This document shows positions 1 to 8,511 of a stretch of DNA of 38,124 nucleotides, in pieces. The position numbers and the translations under genes were made by a program. The stretch covers positions 1-38,124 of the forward strand of contig WFTM01000226.1 in assembly GCA_015485525.1 (NCBI GenBank), in the 5' to 3' direction. The first letter of the stretch is position 1, and every line of letters starts with the position of its first letter. The notes beneath the pieces were generated by a model. The model was not told the DNA's origin. It made no database searches and saw nothing but the letters and a program-made list of their open reading frames with translations. The stretch is from Candidatus Zhuqueibacterota bacterium. Lineage in GTDB: Bacteria; Zhuqueibacterota; Zhuqueibacteria; Zhuqueibacterales; Geothermadaptataceae.

Positions 1-620
1 AGGGCATTCTCAGCGATAAATTTCGTCTCATAACTGATCACACAGACGCCCGGGTTTAAGTCGTGTACGAACCGGCGCGCAGAGGTGAGTTTTGAGCTGC
101 CGACAAGAGAATTGGAGTGAATCACCTGGCGTTGCAGGTTTGAGGTATCGATACGGTCGTCATCGACGATTCCGATCGTGCCAACCCCGGCTGCAGCCAG
201 GTACATCAGTACCGGAGAGCCCAGCCCGCCGGCTCCGATGACCAGGACTTTGCTTTTTCTTAGCTTTCTCTGGCTTTGCATGCCGAATTCGGGCAACGTC
301 AGGTGGCGGATATATTGCTGGATTTCCTCACGGGTGAGCTCAGGCAGGCCGTCCTCGCCGGTATTTTTTTCCGCGAGGGTGAGTTCGATGATGTCGTCTT
401 TTCTCAGGATGGTGTCCGCTCGTGTCAGCGATTCACCGCCGCGGTAAAGAGAAAAGTGATGCCGGATCAGGCCGGAATCGGAGCCCACATTGACAGCCAG
501 TTGCGGATATTCGGCGTAAAGATGCTCCAGCGCAGCCTCAAGAGTTGTGTCCGGCAGCTGGAGTTTATGCGTGTTGCCGGCAAGGTAGTGAAGGATGGGC
601 GGCAGCAGAAGTGTGGCCAT
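1..620 (-). CDS. ThiF/MoeB/HesA-family E1-like adenylyltransferase with N-terminal MoaD/ThiS-like domain; C-terminus truncated by window edge
   Basis: Manual reverse-complement translation from ATG at 620: MATLLLPPILHYLAGNTHKLQLPDTTLEAALEHLYAEYPQLAVNVG...LTREEIQQYIRHLTLPEFGMQSQRKLRKSKVLVIGAGGLGSPVLMYLAAAGVGTIGIVDDDRIDTSNLQRQVIHS; GAGGLGS nucleotide-binding motif and the D..D..NLQRQ E1 signature. Not in the ORF track because it is open at the edge. Confidence 0.88.
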   Translation of the reverse strand, partial: MATLLLPPILHYLAGNTHKLQLPDTTLEAALEHLYAEYPQLAVNVGSDSGLIRHHFSLYRGGESLTRADTILRKDDIIELTLAEKNTGEDGLPELTREEIQQYIRHLTLPEFGMQSQRKLRKSKVLVIGAGGLGSPVLMYLAAAGVGTIGIVDDDRIDTSNLQRQVIHSNSLVGSSKLTSARRFVHDLNPGVCVISYETKFIAENA

Positions 621-927
621 TTAGTTATGTCCGTATCGTTTTATCGGGAAGTGGTGGTAAGTTTATGCACAGAAATTTATTGGCAAAAGAAAGAAATTTC
701 TGTCTGCAAAAGGAGCGAAAAAAACGAAAGCAGCCGGGCTCCAAAAAGTACAGACATACGATTTTTCAATGACAAACGCAAGCAAGAGTGTGCCAGCGCG
801 TGTGCCACCGGTGTTGATGATTTTGTTTTCGGTGTATGGTTGAAATGCGTATATTGCATTCTTTGTTGGAAACCTCGTTGCCATAAGCGGCAGCGGGCAA
901 TCAGAATAGAAAATCATGAGGTGACCC

Positions 928-1149
928 ATGTTGAAGTTTGTCGACCATCTGTCCTGGCCTGTGCTCATCCTTGTCAGCATCTTCATGCTGCTGGCTCCTT
1001 TTCAGCCGATGCCGCATTTTCTTGAAAAGCTGATCATGCTGAAAAATGGCACACTGACCCGCCCGATCGATATATTCGATTTGTTTTTTCACGGTTTTCC
1101 CGCATTCCTGCTGGTGCTGAAAATCGTCCGCAGCCGGAAGAGTGCATGA
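928..1149 (+). CDS. small 2-TM membrane protein (family often annotated 'RND transporter')
   Basis: 73 aa, hydrophobic; characteristic PF.P.PH..EKL.ML..GTL.RPIDIFDL..HG pattern; ATGA stop/start overlap with the next gene. Confidence 0.65.
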   Translation: MLKFVDHLSWPVLILVSIFMLLAPFQPMPHFLEKLIMLKNGTLTRPIDIFDLFFHGFPAFLLVLKIVRSRKSA

Positions 1150-1607
1150 TGCACCTGCGCCTGGTACTGATGGGGATCATTTTTCGGGGCATGCGCGTGC
1201 TGCTCGGTTTGATGCAGCGCATTTTTAATCTGCTGGCTCTGGGCGAATGGCCGCCCTTTGCCGGTGTCGCTGTAATCCTGCGCGACGGTGACCGTGTTCT
1301 GTTCATCGAGCGCAGCGATGGCAATGGATATGGCCTGCCCGGTGGTTTCGTCCGGCTGGATGAAACGGCCGAGGCAGCGGCTATCCGGGAAACGCTGGAA
1401 GAGACCGGCCTGCATGTTGAGCTCGAGGGTATTGTCGGGATTTTATCGGGCGAGCGGGCGGATACCCTGGTGCGCACCGTGGATGTCGTTTACCGGGCCC
1501 GCATTATCGCCGGGGACGTACGGCCGTCGCGCGAGGGCACCTGCTTGTGGTTGGAGCCGGATACGGTCCGCGATGAGATCGCCTTTGGCTACGGCCGGCT
1601 GTTGTGA
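1146..1607 (+). CDS. NUDIX hydrolase
   Basis: Complete Nudix box GGFVRLDETAEAAAIRETLEETGL (GX5EX7REUXEEXGU) with an N-terminal hydrophobic segment. Confidence 0.9.
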   Translation: MMHLRLVLMGIIFRGMRVLLGLMQRIFNLLALGEWPPFAGVAVILRDGDRVLFIERSDGNGYGLPGGFVRLDETAEAAAIRETLEETGLHVELEGIVGILSGERADTLVRTVDVVYRARIIAGDVRPSREGTCLWLEPDTVRDEIAFGYGRLL

Positions 1608-1627
1608 AGAGGTAGGGCTTGCCGGCT

Positions 1628-2080
1628 TCAGTATTCGGTATAGGGCTTGCCGGGGAAGCCGTTTTTGTGCAGAACTTTGAGGCTGTATCTGAGCTGCTTG
1701 TGGCTGCTCAATGGGCCGACGAGCAGCAGATAATTGCTGCCCATGGGATGGATGTTTGAATGGATGCGTCTTTTTTTGAGCCTTTTTTGCATCGCGATGG
1801 CCTCGCCGATGTCGTTGTATTCACCGACGACGATGTTGTACTGGGATGGTGAATGGCCGGGCAGGATGAGCTCACCGCCAGGAGCTTCGAAATGGTCGGG
1901 GTCCGAGCCCTTAAATGATTCGACAAAGTCATGAAAAGCATGCCACAGCCGCGGAAAATAAGCTTTTTCTCCCGCCTTAAAGAAAAATCCGGCAATAAAA
2001 AGCAACCCCAGAACGATCAGAAATTTTCCGACCCCTTCGTTGAACTGGGCAAGAGAAGTGTGTTCATTCTGCGGTGGCAT
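1628..2080 (-). CDS. membrane-anchored SPOR-like domain protein
   Basis: One N-terminal TM helix, then YNIVVGEYNDIGEAIAMQKRLKKRRIHSNIHPMGSNYLLLVGPLSSHKQLRYSLKVLHKNGF, a SPOR-like beta-alpha-beta pattern; AAGGA upstream of ATG. Confidence 0.7.
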   Translation of the reverse strand: MPPQNEHTSLAQFNEGVGKFLIVLGLLFIAGFFFKAGEKAYFPRLWHAFHDFVESFKGSDPDHFEAPGGELILPGHSPSQYNIVVGEYNDIGEAIAMQKRLKKRRIHSNIHPMGSNYLLLVGPLSSHKQLRYSLKVLHKNGFPGKPYTEY

Positions 2081-2233
2081 GTGTAAATCCTTTTTTCACT
2101 GATGCGACAGGGCCGGGTGCTTCCTCGCTCTGGTTCTGATACTGAAAAATTTATGAATCTGGTACAAGGTTGGCCCAACTGTATTTTTGTTAGAAGGTTA
2201 CAGTAAGGCCTGCCGTGGGGTAAAATTTTTCAG

Positions 2234-2286
2234 TTATCCCGGTTTTCCTCGTGCGCAGCGCTCATTGTATGAATGAATCGGGATAA
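2234..2286. repeat. CGGGATAA palindromic repeat, copy 1
   Basis: TTATCCCG ... CGGGATAA, 53 bp; interior shared with copy at 34589. Confidence 0.6.
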
Positions 2287-2657
2287 ATTGCGACAACCTC
2301 AGTCCCTGGGTTGTCTTCTCTCTCGGGTTATATATTTATCAGAACGGAATCGTGTACCAGGTGTGGATTCCTGTATCGATCAGGCTGCGCTGTTTACTCC
2401 ATGCGCGCCGGTTCTTATCTTTTTCCCGATTTCTCTTGGCACATGGTATTACACGCACGGGTAATCGGGAGAACTGAAAAATGCAACAGGGGGTGTTCGG
2501 CTAATCTCATGGTTTCGATTGATTGATGCGGAAAACTTCCGAATTTATGAATTTTCAGATTATCAGCGGATATGGTCCACTTTTCCGGATGCCGTGCACA
2601 AAGCCGGGTTTGTCTGGAGGGAAAGGCATCAGGCCATGAAGTTCCTGCGTACGTATT

Positions 2658-2709
2658 GCTACCCCGGTTTCTTCAAAGATGAACACTTTTCTCCGTAATG
2701 CGGGATAGC
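2658..2709. repeat. CGGGATAA palindromic repeat, copy 2
   Basis: GCTACCCCG ... CGGGATAGC (one mismatch) followed by TGAAAAACTTTGCTC. Confidence 0.5.
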
Positions 2710-2739
2710 TGAAAAACTTTGCTCTGTGATGTGTTTTGT

Positions 2740-2970
2740 CTGGTTATCCGCTTAACTCAGCGCGGTTGCATCTTTTCAATCAGACCACCTGAAACAGCAC
2801 ATGCCTGCACCAGAGCTGTCATTCCGGTTTCCGCGCAGCGCGGGAACCGGAATCTTCCAGACTCCGGCATGTGCCAGAAAAGATGAGATTCCGGCACTGC
2901 GCTTCGCCTGGCCGGAATGACAAATGTCGGAATCTGGGTCAGGCCTGGTTTGCTGAGTAACTGGATACCC
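2740..2970 (-). repeat. MITE-like element, copy A (full length)
   Basis: Ends CTGGTTATCCGCTTAACTCAGC ... GCTGAGTAACTGGATACCC; its reverse complement aligns along its length with copy D. Flanked by TGATGTGTTTTGT / TGATATGTTTTGT. Confidence 0.8.
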
Positions 2971-3256
2971 TGATATGTTTTGTTCTAACGTCTTAATAAG
3001 ATTAAGGTTATAGTGAGATTATCCAGAGCTTGAAAAATTTTCAGGCTAAATGTAGTAAAAACATACAAGATGTTGCAAGAAAATTCTCCGTAACTCTTAT
3101 TTTTCGCATTGTTTATCCCAGTTCATTTACGAGTTTAAGCTGGCCGCCGGGGAAGCCAGGGCAGTACAAAATTTTTGCTCAACGACGTACTTTTCTGCAA
3201 CCGCCGGGAAAAATACAGTTAATCCGGCCCGTTGAGACGTTTTCGGGTTTTTCAGA

Positions 3257-3778
3257 TTACTTGCACATGTCTTTGAGCAATGGCGTCATCAAAGCAGCAC
3301 TCAGATAGCCATCGATAGCCTTCATGGTGGCAACGTTGACGATCATGGTTCTGCGCCGGCCGACATGTTTTTCAACCGCCTCCAGTAACTGGCGTGCACC
3401 AGCCAGAGTATTTCTCGGCCCGACGTAGAGGTAGTAGCGCCCGTCCTCTCCATGATAGCGCAGAAGGTTGATGCGGCTTTTTTTGAGTTCATATTCGAGC
3501 CGAAGACTGGTATGTTCACTGGTGATATCGTAAACGAGAACCACGTAGCATCTGCGGATTGCCTCATCCGGAAAGGCGGTTGCCTGCTGGACCGGCTGCT
3601 CCCTGTTGTCGTATGGCTCATGGTACAGATTGTCCAGAAATGGAATGGGAAAAGTATAGTTGAAGCCGAATCGGACAACGATGATGACAAATACCACCAG
3701 AACCACGATTTTCAGCGCTAACAGCAAAAGGAATTCGATGAAAAACAGCAAAGGATTCTTTTTCGCGTCAAAAGTCAT
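3257..3778 (-). CDS. membrane-anchored SPOR-like domain protein
   Basis: Strong N-terminal TM segment; CYVVLVYDITSEHTSLRLEYELKKSRINLLRYHGEDGRYYLYVGPRNTLAGARQLLEAVEKH resembles SPOR repeats. Confidence 0.65.
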   Translation of the reverse strand: MTFDAKKNPLLFFIEFLLLLALKIVVLVVFVIIVVRFGFNYTFPIPFLDNLYHEPYDNREQPVQQATAFPDEAIRRCYVVLVYDITSEHTSLRLEYELKKSRINLLRYHGEDGRYYLYVGPRNTLAGARQLLEAVEKHVGRRRTMIVNVATMKAIDGYLSAALMTPLLKDMCK

Positions 3779-4029
3779 TTCTTTTGTTAGTCCTCGTCAC
3801 GTGCTGCTGCCGTGTTATGTCCATCCTGAAAATTCACAAACCTGATAAAAATTCGCTTCAACTCTGTCGTTTCTGTCGAGCTCCACTAACGGCCGCGCCA
3901 GACTACGCTGTAGTCTTGGCTTCTCTGTTTATTCGCATGACGCGCTAATTTTGTGAATGCATCCCTTCTCGTGACACCGCGGCAGCACATAAGCGAAACC
4001 AGATTCCGCCAGTACCGGCCGCACCCCTA

Positions 4030-4216
4030 CTGAGGCGATTCCGGCACGTACATGGCTTGGGCTGGAATCCCATCTTTTTTGGCACGTGCCAGAGTCTGGG
4101 AGATTCCGGTCTTCCCCTGTGGGGGAACCGAAATGACGGTTCGGGAGCAGGCACGTGCTGTTATCAGGCGGTCTGGTTGTCAAGATGCAACCGTGCTGAG
4201 TTAAGTGGATAACCAG
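4030..4216 (+). repeat. MITE-like element, copy B (left end degraded or absent)
   Basis: Shares ATTCCGGTCTTCCCCTG..GGGGAACCGAAATGAC, CAGGCACGTGCTGTTATCAGGCGGTCTGGTTG and the terminal GCTGAGTTAAGTGGATAACCAG with copies A and D. Confidence 0.75.
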
Positions 4217-4334
4217 ACCGAACATCGCCTTAATTTTATTTTATCATGAAGTTACGATGATAAACCCCGCGGCGCAATATTTTTCGGCCTTACCTGCTTC
4301 TTTTGTACAAAGCGCATATTACGAAGGCTCCGGG

Positions 4335-4886
4335 TTAATGACCCGGTGACAGAATACGCGCTTCTTCATAGCCTGCAGATTGCACGATCTGCAGAGCCCG
4401 CCTGGCCTGTGACCGGCTGATGAGATCGCTGACAAGAACAAAATAACGCCCCTGCCGGTAAACGGATGAAGCCCAGAGCCTGTTTTGTTTCAGCTTGTAG
4501 ATTGCCCGCGTCGCCGCTGTCCGATCCGCTGTAGTGAAAACCAGAATCCGGTAAGTTGACAGGCGCAGTGATTCGATGGTTTGCGTTGACAGACCGGTTG
4601 GCAGCTCGGGAAAAGCCGTATCCGGAAGCGAAGTGCCGTATGAGTGCAGGCGCTCAGTATTGCCCGGGATGTGTTGGATGAGCCATCCGGGCAAAATTTG
4701 TTCGAGGGGGTTACGTCCGGCTGCGATTTCGAGAGTACAGTAGATGATCAACAACGCCGCACCGGCAGGTACGAGGAAGGCCTTGATGAACTTCCCCAGT
4801 AATTCCCAAAAAGCATCAAACGGAGGTTTGGGTTTTGGTGGGTCTGGTTTGAAGACGTACTTGAATTCACCTGTTGGTAGTAACAT
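4335..4886 (-). CDS. membrane-anchored SPOR-like domain protein
   Basis: Start placed at the internal Met (MLLPTGEFKYVF...), with AAGGGGAG just upstream; TM segment then YRILVFTTADRTAATRAIYKLKQNRLWASSVYRQGRYFVLVSDLISRSQARRALQIVQSAGY. Confidence 0.65.
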   Translation of the reverse strand: MLLPTGEFKYVFKPDPPKPKPPFDAFWELLGKFIKAFLVPAGAALLIIYCTLEIAAGRNPLEQILPGWLIQHIPGNTERLHSYGTSLPDTAFPELPTGLSTQTIESLRLSTYRILVFTTADRTAATRAIYKLKQNRLWASSVYRQGRYFVLVSDLISRSQARRALQIVQSAGYEEARILSPGH

Positions 4887-5239
4887 ATGGCTCCCCTTGG
4901 ATTTGAGTGCAGAACGGTCGTTTGCACATCCTGTAGCGAGACCACGTTGTGCCGGCAAGCTGGAGTCGTCGTGAAGATACTGCCGTACCTCAAATATGGA
5001 AAGTCGTGCCGGTTAGCCCGTACCGGCAAAGCCCGGGGAAGAGGGAGATACAGCATGATGCGGACTCAGGAACGTACCGTGTGATGATCCACGTCCGGAG
5101 TCGAATCCAAACAGGGCGAGGTCAGGATGATTGAATTGTGTAAAATATACGTTTTTTCGATCATTTTCACAAGAAATTTTCGAATTTGCAATGTTTTGCA
5201 CATCTGCACAGAAGCAGCACGACGGCCTGCATCCCAATA

Positions 5240-7561
5240 TCATTCCCCGCTGATTTTCGCATACCACTTTTTAACCACGTTTTCCGCCAGCTTGCCGTTG
5301 GGGGTAAAGCCGCTGTGGCTGCCGCCGCCAGACTCCAGGACTGTGGGCCATTTCCAGAGGTAAATGCCGGCGAGCCACGGCCGCCGGTAAAATGCTCTGA
5401 AAAAGGCGTCGTAAGCCCGCATTTGTGCCTGTTCGTCAGCCGGCTGGCCGCGACCATCGCGATGCGGTTCGATCCACGGCGCGGGTCTGCTGGCATAGCC
5501 TGTCTCTGTTAACAGCACCGGTTTCTGAAATTTTTTGCTGACTGCACCGATACGTTCTGCGACCTGGCGCGCGCCTGCGAGCAGTTCCGCGTCCGAGGCG
5601 TTCGGATTGTCGCTCAAGGGGTAATAGCTGTTGACGCTGATGGCGTCGAGGGCATCCCAGAACGTGATGTTTTCAAACTCCTCTCCCCAGTTGGCGGAAT
5701 AGAGCAGCTTGCCGTGGTAAATTTTCCGGATCCGTCCGATCAGCTCCCGCCATTCCTGTTCATGGCCGATGGTGGTCCTGGCCAGCTCGACGCCAATGCT
5801 GAAACTTTCGGTCTGCAGCATTTCAGCGAGTATGGCGTAGTGCATGATCCAGTCGCTGTAATAGACGAAAAAACGCTGCCAGTCCTGTGCGTTGTTCATG
5901 GCGATGTCTCCGGGCCAACTGCTGTGGGAGACCCAGAGGTGTGGTTTCATCATGATGCGCATGTTTTTCCGCCGCGCCCGGGCAATGGCGACGATCAGGC
6001 TTTCGTCGTTTTCAGAGCCGGCACCGGTGCTCAGGCCGATGGGAACCGGCCGGTTTTTTTCGCGCAGGAAACCGAAAGGGGTGATGGAGATGGCGTTGAC
6101 GTTCAGCTCCTGCAGGCGTTGCAGTGCAGCCTCGGCAGTTGAGCCCATGTAGCCGTTGTAAACCGCATAACCCTCGTGCGCAAAGCAAAAACCGCGGGCA
6201 AACTGCCAGACCGTAGGTGCCCTTCCCGTTTGCGGCCTGGGCAGCATGGCGCGGCTCCAGGTACGCCACTGCTGGATCAGTTTGGGAGAAAAGTAGCGCG
6301 GAAATGTGGCGGCGTCCAACCTGGCCGGCGTTTGTCTGAGAAATTTTTTCAGTTCCTGGGGTGAGTAGTGAAAAAGTACGAGCTGCAGCAGAGTCGCAGC
6401 CTGCACCTCGCTGACGTAGCGGCTGATGCGGCGCTCCGCCGGAGCGAAGATCAGCTCGAATGGCGGAAAGATGGCGTTGTGGAAAAACATCCCCGCCCAT
6501 ACCGGATATCCTTTGCCGCCCCAGGCATCGGAGAACAGCACACCGGCGCCGCGCAGCAGCAGGGGGTTGGGTACCTCTCCGGCAAAGTGCCAGGTGATGT
6601 ATTCAGCGATGGCTGTGTAATCCGCGCCGACCGCATTTTCACTGAACACGATGTGCACGACAGAGCTGCCCGTTTGCCAGTGTGAAAGCCGTGAATTGCG
6701 TGTGGCAATGGTTTTGCTTTCCGAGCTTTCGTAGAGTTTCAGCCGGATCGGCAGGAAACGTCTCCTTTGCTCAGCATCGATTTGCAGGATAGCGCACTGT
6801 TCTTCCACGAGCTGCTTTTGCCGGGCCAGAAAAGCCCGGATTTTTTCCCGGTCAGGTGATCTGCCGATGTAATCTACGATAAATATCGAATCAGCTGAAA
6901 CTCTGCGCAGCGAATGCAGCAGGTTGATTTCCCGGTTCCTGCTGATCACCCAGGGGGCGGAGGGGCGCGGTTGGGACAAAAAACCATAAGCGAGCAGTTC
7001 CTGCCCGCGGCGGATGGTGTAGTCTGCAATCAGCTCAGGGCTGCGCCTGCCGGGTTGAAATTCTGCCAGGATTGCCTGGTCTGAGTTGCCGGTGATGATC
7101 TGCAACCATTGCCCGGGCCGAAGAGGATTGGGCATGCGCAGCAGCAGGCGATCGCCCCGGTTGTCATAGGTGTGACCATTGATGCGAAAACTGTCCCGGT
7201 TCATATCAAAAGGGAGCGCAGGCAGAAGGCGTTGCAGCAGGGGGTTGTTCCCGGGGCGTCCGACCAGTGTTATGGGAGTGTTTGCAGGCAGGGAATCAGC
7301 AGCCGAAACCGGGATGGCTGTAGTGCGGATGTACCGTCCGCGTCGCATCTGACCGAGCCGCTGCTCGTAGAGCGCCGCTGTTTTACCCTGATCCGGGTAC
7401 AGATAAACGATGCGGCGATGTTGCCACAGGCGTGATTGCAGTTCCTGCTTGTCCGGCCATAGGGATGTTTCGCCCTGTCCGCTCAGGAGCGGAGACAGCG
7501 ATGATGAGAAAAACAACAGCCACGAAACGAGGCTGCTTCGATAAAATCGTGGCATAGGCAA
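5240..7561 (-). CDS. glycoside hydrolase family 113-like protein with additional N-terminal region
   Basis: C-terminal half: RGFCFAHEGYAVYNGYMGSTAEAALQRLQELNVNAISITPFGF...IMMKPHLW...IGVELARTT...LLYSANWGEEFENITFWDALDAISVNSYYPL...KPVLLTETGYASR...GIYLWKW, typical of GH113 TIM barrels; signal-peptide-like N-terminus. Confidence 0.82.
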   Translation of the reverse strand: MPMPRFYRSSLVSWLLFFSSSLSPLLSGQGETSLWPDKQELQSRLWQHRRIVYLYPDQGKTAALYEQRLGQMRRGRYIRTTAIPVSAADSLPANTPITLVGRPGNNPLLQRLLPALPFDMNRDSFRINGHTYDNRGDRLLLRMPNPLRPGQWLQIITGNSDQAILAEFQPGRRSPELIADYTIRRGQELLAYGFLSQPRPSAPWVISRNREINLLHSLRRVSADSIFIVDYIGRSPDREKIRAFLARQKQLVEEQCAILQIDAEQRRRFLPIRLKLYESSESKTIATRNSRLSHWQTGSSVVHIVFSENAVGADYTAIAEYITWHFAGEVPNPLLLRGAGVLFSDAWGGKGYPVWAGMFFHNAIFPPFELIFAPAERRISRYVSEVQAATLLQLVLFHYSPQELKKFLRQTPARLDAATFPRYFSPKLIQQWRTWSRAMLPRPQTGRAPTVWQFARGFCFAHEGYAVYNGYMGSTAEAALQRLQELNVNAISITPFGFLREKNRPVPIGLSTGAGSENDESLIVAIARARRKNMRIMMKPHLWVSHSSWPGDIAMNNAQDWQRFFVYYSDWIMHYAILAEMLQTESFSIGVELARTTIGHEQEWRELIGRIRKIYHGKLLYSANWGEEFENITFWDALDAISVNSYYPLSDNPNASDAELLAGARQVAERIGAVSKKFQKPVLLTETGYASRPAPWIEPHRDGRGQPADEQAQMRAYDAFFRAFYRRPWLAGIYLWKWPTVLESGGGSHSGFTPNGKLAENVVKKWYAKISGE

Positions 7562-7562
7562 G

Positions 7563-7964
7563 TTATCCCATTTGTGCAGCAGTACGCATTCCGAAAACCG
7601 TGGCGAGGGGGAAGACAGCGATACCTAGGAACCAGAACCAGCCCGGGTGCGGCAGCATGATCATATTGGTGATACCGGCGATGAGCAAAATCAGGCCGAC
7701 CAGCAGCGCAGGCCTGCCGTTATCTTTACCAGCGATGCGCACTGCCAGCCAGGTTCCTGTAAATGTCCCCAGCCCCCAGCCGGCCAGGACGATAAGAAAC
7801 GCAGTCATCGGCAAGTTATCTATGTGCTTCTGCATCGCAACCGTGTCGTTGATGTCGATGTCTTTTGGCAGAGGGTAGGCCTGGTGCCCGAGCATTTCCA
7901 CGAACATGATGATGATAATTGCACTCAGTGTCCCGGCAAAAGCCGCCATCAGGGAGCGACTCAT
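7563..7964 (-). CDS. conserved 4-TM small membrane protein of unknown function
   Basis: 133 aa, four hydrophobic segments; Shine-Dalgarno AAAGGAAT before ATG. Confidence 0.7.
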   Translation of the reverse strand: MSRSLMAAFAGTLSAIIIIMFVEMLGHQAYPLPKDIDINDTVAMQKHIDNLPMTAFLIVLAGWGLGTFTGTWLAVRIAGKDNGRPALLVGLILLIAGITNMIMLPHPGWFWFLGIAVFPLATVFGMRTAAQMG

Positions 7965-8352
7965 GGTGATTCCTTTCGGATAAGATATTCAAAATAGGAT
8001 GGATCGGTTTTTATTTACCGTTATGTGCTCTTGTTTTTCTGAGTATAAGCAAGTCCGGGCGCTTTGTCAAGAACGGTTCACCGTTCTGTGGGCCACGCGG
8101 AGCAGGCAGGAGAAAAATACCGGGAACGGGTTCGGGTTTGTTTAAAAAACTCTGTCGCTGTTGTCATGAAGATGCGTGCCCGCAAAATTCACCCTGAAAA
8201 AATTATGATGCCGGGGCAGGGTTTTGTAATTTTTTGATTTACAATTCATGCGCGTTTTTACGACATTCCATAGCCTGAAAAATTCATGTCGCGATGCACG
8301 GCTGTGGGCAAAATTCTTCCGCATTCTGACGCTCCCGGCGCGAAATACTCTT

Positions 8353-8392
8353 TTATCCCGATTTACAGTGATCGTGGTAAGAATCGGGATAA
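8353..8392. repeat. CGGGATAA palindromic repeat, copy 3
   Basis: Perfect 11-bp arms TTATCCCGATT ... AATCGGGATAA. Confidence 0.65.
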
Positions 8393-8511
8393 GCCGTATA
8401 TTGCACAGTTTGTGAGTTACACAGGCAATAGGCTTGTGTTCGGCTTTATCAATTTGCAGATTCATACATGCCATGCCCGCAGCAAATCATATCTGAAACC
8501 GGAGAATAACG

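Noticed and set aside
276-1025. 249-aa plus-strand ORF at 276-1025
   Set aside because: Antisense to the E1-like gene and the adjacent intergenic DNA; no coding signal compared with the minus-strand ThiF motifs.
2087-3256. Small plus-strand ORFs at 2273-2464, 2311-2526 and 3030-3308
   Set aside because: They lie in repeat-rich DNA, lack Shine-Dalgarno signals and have no recognisable protein features.
3929-4225. ORF 3929-4225 (-) (MFGLVIHLTQHGCIL...) and the similar ORF 20494-20712 (-)
   Set aside because: Both are translations of the MITE-like repeat (shared 'LVIHLTQH.' comes from the terminal inverted repeat), not credible genes.
7965-8511. tnaC-like tryptophan leader upstream of tryptophanase
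   Set aside because: Only short ORFs without a suitable Trp codon were seen near the start, and no tnaB permease follows.
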